Source of the DNA: Clostridia bacterium
Lineage (GTDB): Bacteria > Bacillota > Clostridia > Christensenellales > Aristaeellaceae
Length of the DNA stretch: 44,191 nt
Direction of reading: 5' to 3'
Assembly (NCBI GenBank): GCA_017463245.1
Contig: JAFTPN010000005.1
Span: 1 to 44,191, forward strand
The notes under the pieces are model-generated. The model was not told the DNA's origin. It saw only the letters and a list, made by a program, of their open reading frames with translations, and searched no databases. This document shows, piece after piece, positions 31,771 to 40,107 of the stretch (its first letter is position 1; every line of letters starts with the position of its first letter). Position numbers and translations under genes: made by a program.

Positions 31771-31806
31771 GGTGCAATTTAGCAAACATTTTTCACATCT
31801 GCGCCA

Positions 31807-31835
31807 TTGTTTATTCGTGTTTTCAGCAGTATACT
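31807..31835 (+). promoter_or_regulatory. Promoter of purC
   Basis: TTGTTT (31807-31812) and TATACT (31830-31835) are 17 bases apart, about 45 bases upstream of the ATG at 31881. Confidence 0.65.
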
Positions 31836-31880
31836 AAGTTGCAACGATTTCAAACGACGCAGAATGGAGAGGATTCGACC

Positions 31881-32570
31881 ATGGAAAATCTCAATCTGAT
31901 CTATACCGGCAAAACCAAGAATGTGTATGCTCTGGACAATGGCAACTGCCTTTTGAAGTTCAAGGACGACTGCACCGGCAAAGACGGCGTGTTCGATCCC
32001 GGCGAGAACTCCGTGGGCCTGACCATCGAGGGCGTGGGCGATGTGAACCTGCGTATGTCCATCTATTTCTTTGAGAAGATCAACGCCGCCGGCATCTACA
32101 CCCATTATGTGAATGCCGACCTTGCCAACACCACCATGGAAGTGCTGAAGGCCAAGCCCTTCGGTCACGGCCTGGAGGTCATCTGCCGCCACAAGGCCGT
32201 GGGCAGCTTCATCCGCCGCTACGGCGCTTATATCGAGTCCGGCGCCGACCTGCCCGCCTATGTGGAAATGACCTTCAAGGACGACGAGAAGGGCGATCCC
32301 CTGGTGACCAAGGATGCCCTGGCCGCCCTGGGCGTGATGACCGAGGAGCAGTACGACACCATCAAGGACATGACCCAGAAGATCACCCAGATCGTGGCTG
32401 ACGACCTGAAGGAAAAGGGTCTCGTCCTCTACGACATCAAGTTTGAGTACGGCTACGATGCCGATGGCAAGGTGATGCTCATCGACGAGATCGCCTCCGG
32501 CAACATGCGCGTGTACAAGGACGGCGAGTACATCGATCCCATGACCCTCAGCAAGCTGTTCTTTGCCTAA
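31881..32570 (+). CDS. purC: Phosphoribosylaminoimidazole-succinocarboxamide synthase
   Basis: The 229-residue protein is near the usual 235 for bacterial PurC. The start ATG at 31881 follows GGAGAGG by 8 bases; a 14-codon extension has no ribosome site. Motifs are [15 protein letters not shown] (ATP binding), the [20 protein letters not shown] region, [17 protein letters not shown] and [16 protein letters not shown], then [13 protein letters not shown]. It makes SAICAR from CAIR, aspartate and ATP in purine synthesis. It stands alone here with its own promoter and terminator, not in a pur operon. Confidence 0.96.
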   Translation: MENLNLIYTGKTKNVYALDNGNCLLKFKDDCTGKDGVFDPGENSVGLTIEGVGDVNLRMSIYFFEKINAAGIYTHYVNADLANTTMEVLKAKPFGHGLEVICRHKAVGSFIRRYGAYIESGADLPAYVEMTFKDDEKGDPLVTKDALAALGVMTEEQYDTIKDMTQKITQIVADDLKEKGLVLYDIKFEYGYDADGKVMLIDEIASGNMRVYKDGEYIDPMTLSKLFFA

Positions 32571-32581
32571 GAACATCACAA

Positions 32582-32604
32582 GGCGGCTCCGGCCGCCTTT
32601 TTTT
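32582..32604 (+). terminator. Terminator of purC
   Basis: GGCGGC (32582-32587) and GCCGCC (32592-32597) pair around TCCG and are followed by seven T. Confidence 0.92.
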
Positions 32605-32798
32605 GTGCCTTGCTTCACAAAGCAGCTTGGCTGTGCGTCTGTAGGGGCGAGGTGTGTTCACCCGCCACGCTACAGGGCGGGCACCAAAAGCCTCCCTCTC
32701 GAGGGAGGTGGCAGCCGCTTGCGGCTGACGGAAGGAGTGGTTCTGCTGCTTTAATCAATGCGTTGCTTTTCTTAGCAACTGTGCTTATGTGCAGCGTT

Positions 32799-32824
32799 GT
32801 TCTTTTCGTCTCGGCGAAAAGAAC
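32799..32824. repeat. 10-bp inverted repeat (GTTCTTTTCG/CGAAAAGAAC)
   Basis: Perfect 10-base arms around a 6-base loop, directly followed by a second larger hairpin at 32835. It has the look of a dispersed intergenic palindrome rather than a terminator, since no gene ends here. Confidence 0.7.
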
Positions 32825-32834
32825 CAAAAGCCGC

Positions 32835-32875
32835 CCGGGGTCGCTGATGTTATCATGCGGCAGCAGCGACCCCGG
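32835..32875. repeat. 12-bp inverted repeat (CCGGGGTCGCTG/CAGCGACCCCGG)
   Basis: Perfect 12-base GC-rich arms (32835-32846 and 32864-32875) around a 17-base loop. Likely part of the same dispersed repeat as the hairpin just before it. Confidence 0.7.
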
Positions 32876-33138
32876 ACCCCCGCTCCTCACAGGGGACGCT
32901 GGGCGGGACGAGTGCAACCCACCATCTTCCTCGCGGGGGCGACTAATTTCGCCGCTGTCGTCTTGTTTCGCTTTGGGTCAGATCGCCCGCATTCGCGTGA
33001 CTCTGTGCACAAGGATTTGTCGTTCTGAGGTGCATTGTTGGGAAAGTGCATAAGGCTCCCTTGTGTAAAGGGAGCTGCCCCGAAGGGGCTGAGGGATTGA
33101 GCGCCACTCTCACCAATGCGCTACTTGGCTGTGCAAAA

Positions 33139-33229
33139 TGTAGGGGCGAACTGTGTTCGCCCGCCACGCTGCATTCCCTGCCTACTGTACATTCATGCAG
33201 CATCCGGGCGATCACAGATCGCCCCTACA
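33139..33229. repeat. MITE-like element with 11-bp terminal inverted repeats
   Basis: TGTAGGGGCGA (33139-33149) and its exact inverse TCGCCCCTACA (33219-33229) bound 91 bases with further internal pairing (GGGCGATCACAGATCGCCC). A second copy of the left end and about 25 following bases occurs at 32640. No transposase is nearby. Confidence 0.65.
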
Positions 33230-33368
33230 GGTGCAGCAAACAGATGCGCTTTGAGACAAGCAGCAGAACCACCGCCCCTCCCCCTATGTCACAAACGCCT
33301 ATCATCCGTTTGCGGGCTATTTTTCTCCCGCCTTCTGCGATACAATACCTGCGAAAGGAGAGATGCTC

Positions 33369-34115
33369 ATGAAGTACGAGAACGCCAGGGATCTGCTGCC
33401 GGAGCCGCTTTTGCGCCAGGTGCAGAAGTACATCTCCGGCAAGCTGGTCTACGTCCCTGCCCGCGAGCGGAAGCGGCAGTGGGGCAGCGCCAGCGGCTAC
33501 CGTCAGGTGCTGCAGGAGCGCAACCGGGAGATCCGCGCCCGGTTCGCCATCGGCGAAACCATCGACCAGCTGGCAGACCGCTATCATCTCTCCTGCGAAT
33601 CCATCAAAAGGATCGTATATTGCAGAAAGGAGTCGATGAAAATGGAGTATCAGGGCACGCTGTCCTCGGCGCAGGAATGGTCGCGCCAGGGGATGCTGGA
33701 AGAGTGGGTGCATACCTACCTGCTCTCCGATGGCGACAACAAGCCCTTTTCCGACGGGCTGAAGATCGTTGACCGCATCTTCCTTGGCCCCATCAAAATG
33801 CCCCTGAGCCTGTTCCACCGCTGCACCGGCCCCATTGAGGAAGGCCTGAAGTTCCAGGTGCATCCCGTGGTGTGGGAAAACCATGTGCGCCAGCTGATGG
33901 AGGTCATCCCCCACGAGCCGGACATCCCGCCGCTGATCGTCCACTACCTGATCCCCGAGGGCGAAACCGTGGGCGATTTTGAGCTCAACGATGGCAACAA
34001 CCGCTGGGAAGCCTACACCCGCCTGGGCATCAAGGACGCCCATGTGATCGTGTGGATCACGGACAGGGATGAGTATGACCAATTTATCGAGCGTTTTGGG
34101 GAATATGTGAAATAA
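33369..34115 (+). CDS. CD3324-type HTH domain fused to a ParB-like domain
   Basis: The 248-residue protein starts at the ATG at 33369, 8 bases after AAAGGAG; the ATG at 33363 is too close to that site. Residues 1-85 (MKYENARDLLPEPLLRQVQK, YVPARERKRQWGSASGYRQV, LADRYHLSCESIKRIVY) are the CD3324/Mor-like DNA-binding domain. Residues 90-248 are a second domain ending FELNDGNNRWEAYTRLGIKD, close to the ParB/Srx nuclease-like motif. An internal AAAGGAG (33626-33632) lies 3 bases before an in-frame ATG (residue 90), so the second half may also be made alone. It looks like a fusion of two once-separate genes. Confidence 0.78.
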   Translation: MKYENARDLLPEPLLRQVQKYISGKLVYVPARERKRQWGSASGYRQVLQERNREIRARFAIGETIDQLADRYHLSCESIKRIVYCRKESMKMEYQGTLSSAQEWSRQGMLEEWVHTYLLSDGDNKPFSDGLKIVDRIFLGPIKMPLSLFHRCTGPIEEGLKFQVHPVVWENHVRQLMEVIPHEPDIPPLIVHYLIPEGETVGDFELNDGNNRWEAYTRLGIKDAHVIVWITDRDEYDQFIERFGEYVK

Positions 34116-34127
34116 TTGGTGACACGC

Positions 34128-34159
34128 AAAAGGCTTGCCGCATAACGGCAAGCCCTTTT
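34128..34159. terminator. Bidirectional terminator between converging genes
   Basis: GGCTTGCCG (34132-34140) pairs with CGGCAAGCC (34146-34154) around CATAA, with A and T runs on the two sides. It serves the plus gene ending at 34115 and the minus gene ending at 34163. Confidence 0.88.
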
Positions 34160-34162
34160 CAT

Positions 34163-34657
34163 TTACACTTCCAGCCTCACAAACACCCTCGGCCGTCCAT
34201 CATAGGTCTCCATCTGCGCCACCCGCTCATAGCCCGCCTTTTCAAAGGAAGCCAGGCTGGGCACGTTTTCCGGATCCACCGTGGCGTAGATGGTCTTGTA
34301 GCCCAGGTTGCGCGCCCGGTGCAGAAAGGCGCTCTGGATGCCCTGCCGCCGGTAGTCCGGGGCGACCACCACGTCCTCAAAGTTCAGGCTGTCCGGGTCG
34401 TTGAGGCCGAGCTTCGCCGCGTAGCCGCCGTGGTGCGCCCTGCGGGCAGGAACAAGGATGTTCATGGCCACCAGCCGCTCTCCCTCCCAGATGCCCACGG
34501 CGTTGCCCGCCCTGGCCTGCGCTGCCAATTCTTCCAGCGTGCTGCCGTAGTACCAGCGAGGGCTGGGCAGGTGGGCAAACATCTCCTGCATCAGGGCATA
34601 CATGGCGGGGGCGTCTGCCTCGGCAAGGGGCACCATGCGGGAAAGCCAGTCGGTCAT
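34163..34657 (-). CDS. GNAT family N-acetyltransferase
   Basis: The 164-residue protein starts at the ATG at 34657, with GGAGG 6 bases upstream; an in-frame extension to 34840 runs across the divergent HAD gene start and is rejected. The GNAT fold shows as an N-terminal LAEADAPAMYALMQEMF, a central VGIWEGERLVAMNILVP, the acetyl-CoA loop VVVAPDYRRQGIQSAFLHRA and the late NVPSLASFEKAGYERV. The substrate is unknown. It is divergent from the HAD phosphatase. Confidence 0.9.
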   Translation of the reverse strand: MTDWLSRMVPLAEADAPAMYALMQEMFAHLPSPRWYYGSTLEELAAQARAGNAVGIWEGERLVAMNILVPARRAHHGGYAAKLGLNDPDSLNFEDVVVAPDYRRQGIQSAFLHRARNLGYKTIYATVDPENVPSLASFEKAGYERVAQMETYDGRPRVFVRLEV

Positions 34658-34772
34658 AAGGCACCTCCGAAAATCTTTGATAAGATATTCTCTTATCATA
34701 TTCTCATTCCCTTTTTCTTGACAGCATTCTTCCAGCAGGGTATCATGGTGGATAGAATGGAGGTTTATGCCA

Positions 34773-35402
34773 ATGACCATCTTCTGGGACTGGAACGGCA
34801 CCCTGGTGGACGATGTGGACACCGTGGTGATGATCAACAACCAGGTCTTTGCCCGGCACGGCTATCCGCCCACCACAGCGGAGGACTACCGGCGGCTGTT
34901 CCGCTTTCCCGTGATTGAATATTACCGCGACCTGGGCGTGACGGACGAGGATTTCCGCATCATTGCCAAGGAGTGGAACGAGGGCTTTGTGGCCGCGTTC
35001 CCCCAGGTGCCGCTGAAAAAGAACGTGCCCGAGACCCTGCGCCGCTTTCACCAGGCGGGCTTCCAGCAGGTGATCATCTCCGCCTCCCAGCAGGATCAGC
35101 TGCGGGCGCAGGTGAAGCAGTTCCCCCAGCTGGACGGCATCTTTGACGAGGTGCTGGGGCTTGGCAATGTGTACGCCGTGAGCAAGGTGCAATTGGCCAA
35201 GGACTACCTGGCTCGCAGCGGCGTGAACCCTGCCGATGCGCTGTTCATCGGTGATACCACCCACGATGCAGAGGTAGCCGCCGCCATCGGCTGCCCCTGC
35301 CGGCTGATCTCCGGCGGGCATCAGATGGATTCCGTGCTGGCTACCGCCAAGGTGCCTGTGCTGCAAAGCCTGACCCAGCTCTACCCTGAGCTGAACGTGT
35401 AA
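34773..35402 (+). CDS. HAD family hydrolase (phosphoglycolate phosphatase-like)
   Basis: The protein has 209 residues from the ATG at 34773, 9 bases after GGAGG; an ATG at 34767 is only 3 bases from it. Motif I is FWDWNGTLVDD, where the usual second Asp of DxDGT is Asn. Motif II is IISAS, the motif III Lys is in VSKVQLAKDY, and motif IV is ALFIGDTTHDAEVAAAIG. A helical cap follows motif I. The WDWNGT form is a recognised HAD subgroup. It ends TAATG, overlapping the frame of the P-type ATPase gene. Confidence 0.9.
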   Translation: MTIFWDWNGTLVDDVDTVVMINNQVFARHGYPPTTAEDYRRLFRFPVIEYYRDLGVTDEDFRIIAKEWNEGFVAAFPQVPLKKNVPETLRRFHQAGFQQVIISASQQDQLRAQVKQFPQLDGIFDEVLGLGNVYAVSKVQLAKDYLARSGVNPADALFIGDTTHDAEVAAAIGCPCRLISGGHQMDSVLATAKVPVLQSLTQLYPELNV

Positions 35403-35413
35403 TGGGAGGCCAT

Positions 35414-37789
35414 ATGCAAGACGAGCTTACCATTCCCCAGGGACTGCCGGAGGACTTCACCCCCACCCCGGCGGGCGGGCTTTCCGCCCAGGAGGCCGAC
35501 CGCCGCCGGGAGGATGGCCTGGGCAATGCCTCCAAGGCGGACGACGGCAAGACCCTGTGGACGATCCTCCGGGAGAACCTTTTCACCCTGTTCAATCTTT
35601 TGAACCTGTGCCTGGCGCTGGCGCTGCTGTTCGTGGGCAGCTACCGCAATATGCTGTTCATGGGCGTGGTGGTGTCCAACACGCTCATCGGCACCATCCA
35701 GGAGCTGCGCGCCCGGCACACCATCCGCAAGCTACAGGTGCTGAACGCCCCCGTTGTTCATGTGCTGCGGGACGGCGCCGAGCAGGAATGCGCCCCCGAC
35801 GACCTGGTGCTGGGGGATCTGGTGATCCTCCGTGCGGGCGACCAGGTCTGTGCCGACGCCATCGTGCTGGAGGGCAGCGGCGCCGCCAACGAGTCCCTGC
35901 TCACCGGCGAGAGCAACGCGGTGATGAAGCACCGCCACGATTGGCTCATGTCCGGCAGCTACATCACCGAGGGGCGCTTCACCGCCCAGCTGCAGCGCGT
36001 GGGCGACAACAGCTATGCCAACCAGCTCACCCGCGCCGCCAGGAAGATCAAGCGCCCCAAGTCCGCGCTGATGACCGACCTGAACAAGCTGCTCAAGCTG
36101 GTCAGCGCCATTCTTCTGCCCCTGGGCATTCTTTTGTTCTGCAAGCAATACTTCCTGACGGGCGATCCCCTCACCCAGGCAGTCCCCTCCACGGTGGCCG
36201 CCATGCTGGGCATGATCCCGGAGGGGCTGATCCTGCTCACCAGCGTGGCCATGGCCGTGGGCGTGGTGAAGCTGGGCAGGCACGATACCCTGGTGCAGGA
36301 GCTGTACGGCATCGAGACCCTTGCCCGCGCCGATGTGCTGTGCCTGGACAAGACCGGCACCATCACCACCGGGGAGATGGCGGTGGACAGGCTCTACCCC
36401 CTGGACGGGGACGAGGAAGTCTTCGCCGCTGCGCTGTCCCGCTTCTTAGGCGGCTTTGAGATGACCTCCGGCACCCTGAAAGCCCTGGCCGACCGGGCGA
36501 CCCCCGGCAGCGAAAAGCCGCTGGCGGTGCTGCCTTTCTCTTCCCAGCGGAAGAAATCCGCCGCCTCCTTTGCCGATGGCAAGACCCTGATCCTGGGCGC
36601 GCCCGCCATGGTGCTGGGGGACCAGTACACCGGCGATGTGCTGCGCCTGGCCGAACTGGAGGCCGCTGCTGGCAGCCGCGTGCTGGTGCTGGCCGAGGCC
36701 GAGGGCTGCGTTACCGAGACCGATGCGCCACCCGTGACGCGCACCCTGGGGCTGATCATTCTTTCCGATACCCTGCGCGCCAACGCCGCCGAGACCCTGC
36801 GCTACTTCCAGCAGCAGGGCGTAACGGTGAAGGTGATCTCCGGCGACCACCCGCAAACGGTGTCCGCCATTGCCCAGCGGGTGGAGCTGCCCGGCTGGGA
36901 CAAGTGGGTGGACGCCTCCACCCTGACCACCGAGGAGGATATTGCCCAGGCCTGTGAGCGCTACACGGTGTTCGGCCGGGTGAGCCCCAGCCAGAAAAAG
37001 CAGCTGGTGAATGCCCTGAAGGCCGCCGGGCACAGCGTGGCCATGACCGGCGACGGCGTGAACGACATCCCCGCCCTGAAGGCCGCGGACTGCTCCATCG
37101 CCATGGCTGGCGGTTCCGATGCCGCCAAGCACGCCGCCCAGCTGACCCTGCTCACCGATGATTTCGCCTGCCTGCCCCTGGTGGTGGGCGAAGGCCGCCG
37201 GGTGATCAACAACATCACCCGCGCCGCCTCCCTGTTCCTGGTGAAAACCCTGTATTCCTTCGCCCTGAGCGTGCTGCTCCTGCTGCTGCCCGTGTCTTAT
37301 CCCTTCCAGCCCATTCAGCTGACCCTTATCAGCACGCTGACCATCGGCACGCCCTCCTTCTTCCTGGCGCTGGAACCCAACCGGGAGCGCATCCGCGGCT
37401 CCTTCCTGGAAACCGTGCTGACCCGCGCCATCCCTGGCGCCGCGGCGGTGGCGCTGTGCGCTACGCTGTCCATGGCGGCGGAGCATCTGGGCTGGAGTCC
37501 GGCGGTATGCTCCACGCTGGCCACGCTGTCCGCAGGGGGCATTGGGCTGATGGTGCTGGCCACGGTGTGCTATCCCTTCTCCCCCATGCGGGCGGGGCTG
37601 ATGGCCGCCATGCTCACCGGCTTTGTGCTGGGCGTGCTGCTGCTGGGCGAGCTATTCTTCTTCGAAGCGCTCACCACCGTGCAGCTGCTTGCCCTCGTTG
37701 GCCTTTATGCCCTGGGGGCGACGATCCTGTTCACCATGCGCTGGCTGATGCGCAGGCGCATTGACCACAATCATCAGGCAACGGCCTGA
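35414..37789 (+). CDS. Cation-transporting P-type ATPase, CtpE-like
   Basis: The 791-residue protein starts at the ATG at 35414, 4 bases after GGGAGG; an earlier ATG at 35402 precedes that site. It has actuator motif LLTGES, ion-site helix MIPEGLILLTSVAMAVGVVK, phosphorylation motif CLDKTGTITTGE, and hinge MTGDGVNDIPALKAADCSIA. The C-terminal membrane part includes QLTLISTLTIGTPSFFLALE. No N-terminal metal-binding domain is present. PEGL followed by the TPSFFLALEPNR segment is typical of the CtpE/PacL-like group, shown to move calcium in mycobacteria. The substrate here is inferred. It is translated right after the HAD gene. Confidence 0.92.
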   Translation: MQDELTIPQGLPEDFTPTPAGGLSAQEADRRREDGLGNASKADDGKTLWTILRENLFTLFNLLNLCLALALLFVGSYRNMLFMGVVVSNTLIGTIQELRARHTIRKLQVLNAPVVHVLRDGAEQECAPDDLVLGDLVILRAGDQVCADAIVLEGSGAANESLLTGESNAVMKHRHDWLMSGSYITEGRFTAQLQRVGDNSYANQLTRAARKIKRPKSALMTDLNKLLKLVSAILLPLGILLFCKQYFLTGDPLTQAVPSTVAAMLGMIPEGLILLTSVAMAVGVVKLGRHDTLVQELYGIETLARADVLCLDKTGTITTGEMAVDRLYPLDGDEEVFAAALSRFLGGFEMTSGTLKALADRATPGSEKPLAVLPFSSQRKKSAASFADGKTLILGAPAMVLGDQYTGDVLRLAELEAAAGSRVLVLAEAEGCVTETDAPPVTRTLGLIILSDTLRANAAETLRYFQQQGVTVKVISGDHPQTVSAIAQRVELPGWDKWVDASTLTTEEDIAQACERYTVFGRVSPSQKKQLVNALKAAGHSVAMTGDGVNDIPALKAADCSIAMAGGSDAAKHAAQLTLLTDDFACLPLVVGEGRRVINNITRAASLFLVKTLYSFALSVLLLLLPVSYPFQPIQLTLISTLTIGTPSFFLALEPNRERIRGSFLETVLTRAIPGAAAVALCATLSMAAEHLGWSPAVCSTLATLSAGGIGLMVLATVCYPFSPMRAGLMAAMLTGFVLGVLLLGELFFFEALTTVQLLALVGLYALGATILFTMRWLMRRRIDHNHQATA

Positions 37790-37805
37790 AAGTGAGGTGC
37801 ATCCC

Positions 37806-38684
37806 ATGCGATTTGGCGCCCTGGAGGCAGGCGGCACGAAAATGGTGCTTTCCCTGCTGGACGAAAACGGAACCATGCTGGAGCGCTGCTCCATCCCCAC
37901 CGAGACCCCGGAGATCACCATGCCCGCCATGATCGATTTCTTCCGCGCCCATCCGGTGGACGCGCTGGGCATCGGCTGCTTCGGCCCCCTGGATCTGAAC
38001 CCGGCGTCCCCCACCTATGGCAGCATCACCGCCACCCCCAAGCTGGCCTGGCGGAATTACCCCATCCTGCGGGAGTTTGAAAAGGCGCTGGGCATCCCCG
38101 TGAAGATCGATACCGACGTGAACGGCGCTGCCCTGGCCGAAGCCCGCCTGGGCGCTGCCAAGGGACTGGGCAGCTGCCTGTATGTCACCATTGGCACGGG
38201 CATTGGCGGCGGATTGATCATCGCCGGGCAGCCGGTGCATGGCCTTGTCCACCCGGAGGTAGGCCATCAGGTGATGATGCCCGCCGCAAACGACCCCACC
38301 CCCGATGGCTTCTGCCCCTATCACAAGCATTGCCTGGAAGGCCTGGCGGCTGGCCCGGCCATCGGCAAGCGGTGGAACACCCCCGCCCCTGAGCTGCCCC
38401 CGGAGCATCCCGCCTGGGACGTGGAGACCACCTACCTGGCCCAGATGTGCCACAACGCCATCATGAGCTTCTCCCCGGAGAAGATCATCCTGGGCGGCGG
38501 CGTGATGCAGCAGATGTTCCTCTTCCCCATCATCCGCCGCAAAACGGTGGAGCTGCTCTCCGGCTACCTCTGCCATGAGGTGGTGGATCGCGGCCTGGAG
38601 GACTACATCGTGCCTCCGGGGCTGGGCGTGAACAGCGGCGTGATGGGCGCGTATCTCCTGGCAAAGGAGGCGCTGGAAGCATGA
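37806..38684 (+). CDS. ROK family sugar kinase, fructokinase-like
   Basis: The 292-residue protein starts at the ATG at 37806, 6 bases after GAGGTG. It has the ATP motif FGALEAGGTKMVLSLLDENG, catalytic region KIDTDVNGAALAEARLGAAK, GTGIGGGLIIAGQPVHG, and the ROK zinc site GHQ...FCPYHKHCLEGLAAGPAI. AGGTK and the sugar-site sequence resemble ScrK-type fructokinases that feed fructose-6-phosphate into glycolysis. Its stop overlaps the next ATG (ATGA). It follows the P-type ATPase by 16 bases and may be co-transcribed. Confidence 0.92.
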   Translation: MRFGALEAGGTKMVLSLLDENGTMLERCSIPTETPEITMPAMIDFFRAHPVDALGIGCFGPLDLNPASPTYGSITATPKLAWRNYPILREFEKALGIPVKIDTDVNGAALAEARLGAAKGLGSCLYVTIGTGIGGGLIIAGQPVHGLVHPEVGHQVMMPAANDPTPDGFCPYHKHCLEGLAAGPAIGKRWNTPAPELPPEHPAWDVETTYLAQMCHNAIMSFSPEKIILGGGVMQQMFLFPIIRRKTVELLSGYLCHEVVDRGLEDYIVPPGLGVNSGVMGAYLLAKEALEA

Positions 38685-39097
38685 AGGTCGTTATCATCGA
38701 CGCCCAGGGCGGCGGCATGGGCAAGCAGCTCATCGAGCAGCTCAAGCGCGCCCTGCCCCAGCAGAAGCTCATTGCCGTGGGCACCAATGCCCTGGCCACC
38801 TCCGCCATGCTGCGGGCAGGAGCTGATCAGGGTGCTACCGGCGAGAACGCCATCCGCGTATGTGCTGCCCAGGCAGACCTGATCCTCGGCCCCATGGGCA
38901 TCGTGCTGTGCGACGCCATGCTGGGGGAGATCACCGCCGAAATGGCGCTGGCCATTGGCCGCAGCCCCGCCCACAAGATCCTGGTGCCGGTGAGCCGCTG
39001 CCAGGTCACCGTGGCGGGCGTTCCCGCCATGACCATGGCCGAGGCCGTTGAAGCCGCCGTGCAGGAAGCTGTGGCGCGCATCCGCGCCGCAGGATAA
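38681..39097 (+). CDS. DUF3842 family protein
   Basis: The 138-residue protein is recognised by the N-terminal VVIIDAQGGGMGKQLIEQL, a Rossmann-like nucleotide-binding start, then IAVGTNALATSAMLRAGADQ, ILGPMGIVLCDAMLGEIT and KILVPVSRCQVTVAGVP. The function of the family is unknown; the fold suggests binding of a small nucleotide or metabolite. It is translationally coupled to the ROK kinase. Confidence 0.9.
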   Translation: MKVVIIDAQGGGMGKQLIEQLKRALPQQKLIAVGTNALATSAMLRAGADQGATGENAIRVCAAQADLILGPMGIVLCDAMLGEITAEMALAIGRSPAHKILVPVSRCQVTVAGVPAMTMAEAVEAAVQEAVARIRAAG

Positions 39098-39106
39098 GGA
39101 GGCGCC

Positions 39107-39484
39107 ATGCAGGAGCTGTTTTCCATCCACGTGATCCTCACCCAGACCCACACCGTGCAAAGCCCCAAAGGCCAGGTGAGCATGGTGCTGTTTGAGGGCA
39201 GCTGTGACTGCGATTTCTTCCACGGGCGCATCCTCCCCGGCGGCGTGGATACCCAGCGGGAGGGCGGCTTATCCGCCCGGTATATGCTGGAGGGCGTGGA
39301 CGACGCAGGCACCCCCACCCGCATCTTCATCGAAAACAACGGTGCATGGAACGCCGACGGCAGCTGCACCACCCACCCCATGATCCGCACGGACAACCCC
39401 CGCCTTGCCTGGCTGGAGGAAGCCGCTCTCACCGGCGGCATCACCGGGCATGAGAAGGGCGTGGATATTCACTTTTATCAATAA
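39107..39484 (+). CDS. DUF3237 family protein
   Basis: The 125-residue beta-rich protein starts MQELFSIHVILTQTHTVQSP. It includes FEGSCDCDFFHGRILPGGVD, LSARYMLEGVDD and a C-terminal TGHEKGVDIHFYQ, which match the DUF3237 lipocalin-like family of unknown function. AAGGAGG lies upstream, 10 bases after DUF3842 ends. It is the last gene of the ROK/DUF3842/DUF3237 cluster. Confidence 0.82.
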   Translation: MQELFSIHVILTQTHTVQSPKGQVSMVLFEGSCDCDFFHGRILPGGVDTQREGGLSARYMLEGVDDAGTPTRIFIENNGAWNADGSCTTHPMIRTDNPRLAWLEEAALTGGITGHEKGVDIHFYQ

Positions 39485-39494
39485 TATAGCAAAG

Positions 39495-39521
39495 CCCCGG
39501 AACAGTTTGTTCCGGGGTTTT
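39495..39521. terminator. Bidirectional terminator
   Basis: A perfect 9-bp stem CCCCGGAAC/GTTCCGGGG (39495-39503, 39509-39517) is followed by TTTT. It lies between the converging DUF3237 and phosphatase genes. Confidence 0.9.
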
Positions 39522-39528
39522 CGCATAT

Positions 39529-40092
39529 TTACAGCTGCGCCAGCAATTTGCGGATATTCTCTTCCTGCGGCACGATGATCTCCATATCCACCTCCGGATG
39601 CAGCGCCACATAGGCTTGAAGGCTGCCCATCACATTATCCTTGGTGAGCATATAATCCGCGACGATCTCATCCTCGCTGAAGCCCAGCTTCCGCAGAATC
39701 AGCGCAGAGACCACGCCCGTTCTGTCCTTTCCGGCGGAACAGAAGTACATCACGTTGGTGTCCGCATTCATGATGACATCCAGAATGCGCTCCATTTGCT
39801 CGTCCAGCATTCCCCGGTAGACCTGGTGCAGGTGTTCCCGGGAAATGGGTGTGCCGCCACCGCCCGTCACAGGCAGGTGTACATAGCGGAAACCCGCTTT
39901 TCCCTGCAAGGCACAGGGCTTGTGCTGCACCTCTTCATCGGAGCGCAGATCCACCATGGTGGTGATGTCATTCTCCCGCAGCCAGGCGATCTCTTCCTCC
40001 GTGAGGCTGACAGGCGCATCGCTGCGGATATAGCGCAGCGTGCCGGTGGGAAGCGCCCGGGTATTGCAAGTGGATTTCAGCAAGGAACCCAT
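39529..40092 (-). CDS. Tyrosine/serine protein phosphatase (IphP-like)
   Basis: The 187-residue protein has the dual-specificity CX5R loop as FCSAGKDRTGVVSALILRK near residue 118, with an upstream ITTMVDLRSDEEVQHKP and a helical tail. It lacks a signal peptide, so it is cytoplasmic, and is somewhat shorter than many IphP proteins. Targets could be phosphotyrosine or phosphoinositide-like compounds. The start has GGGGGAG upstream. It lies 15 bases downstream of the yacL-like gene and could be the last gene of the radA operon. Confidence 0.9.
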   Translation of the reverse strand: MGSLLKSTCNTRALPTGTLRYIRSDAPVSLTEEEIAWLRENDITTMVDLRSDEEVQHKPCALQGKAGFRYVHLPVTGGGGTPISREHLHQVYRGMLDEQMERILDVIMNADTNVMYFCSAGKDRTGVVSALILRKLGFSEDEIVADYMLTKDNVMGSLQAYVALHPEVDMEIIVPQEENIRKLLAQL

Positions 40093-40107
40093 ACGACTTT
40101 CTCCCCC

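Larger units (their letters stand above)
32605..33362. other. Gene-free stretch of palindromic intergenic repeats
   Basis: About 760 bases with no supportable gene. It is a patchwork of short repeats: two copies of a TGTAGGGGCGA-headed unit (32640 and 33139), two copies of a GGGAG-stem unit (about 32691-32740 and 33053-33100), and two long hairpins (32799-32824, 32835-32875). CTTGGCTGTGC precedes both TGTAGGGGCGA copies. Small frames here are chance products of repeat sequence. Confidence 0.8.

Noticed and set aside
32605-33362. Several small frames of 60-218 codons
   Set aside because: They arise in palindromic repeat DNA on both strands, lack ribosome sites, and the longest only overlaps the start of the HTH-ParB-like gene in another frame.
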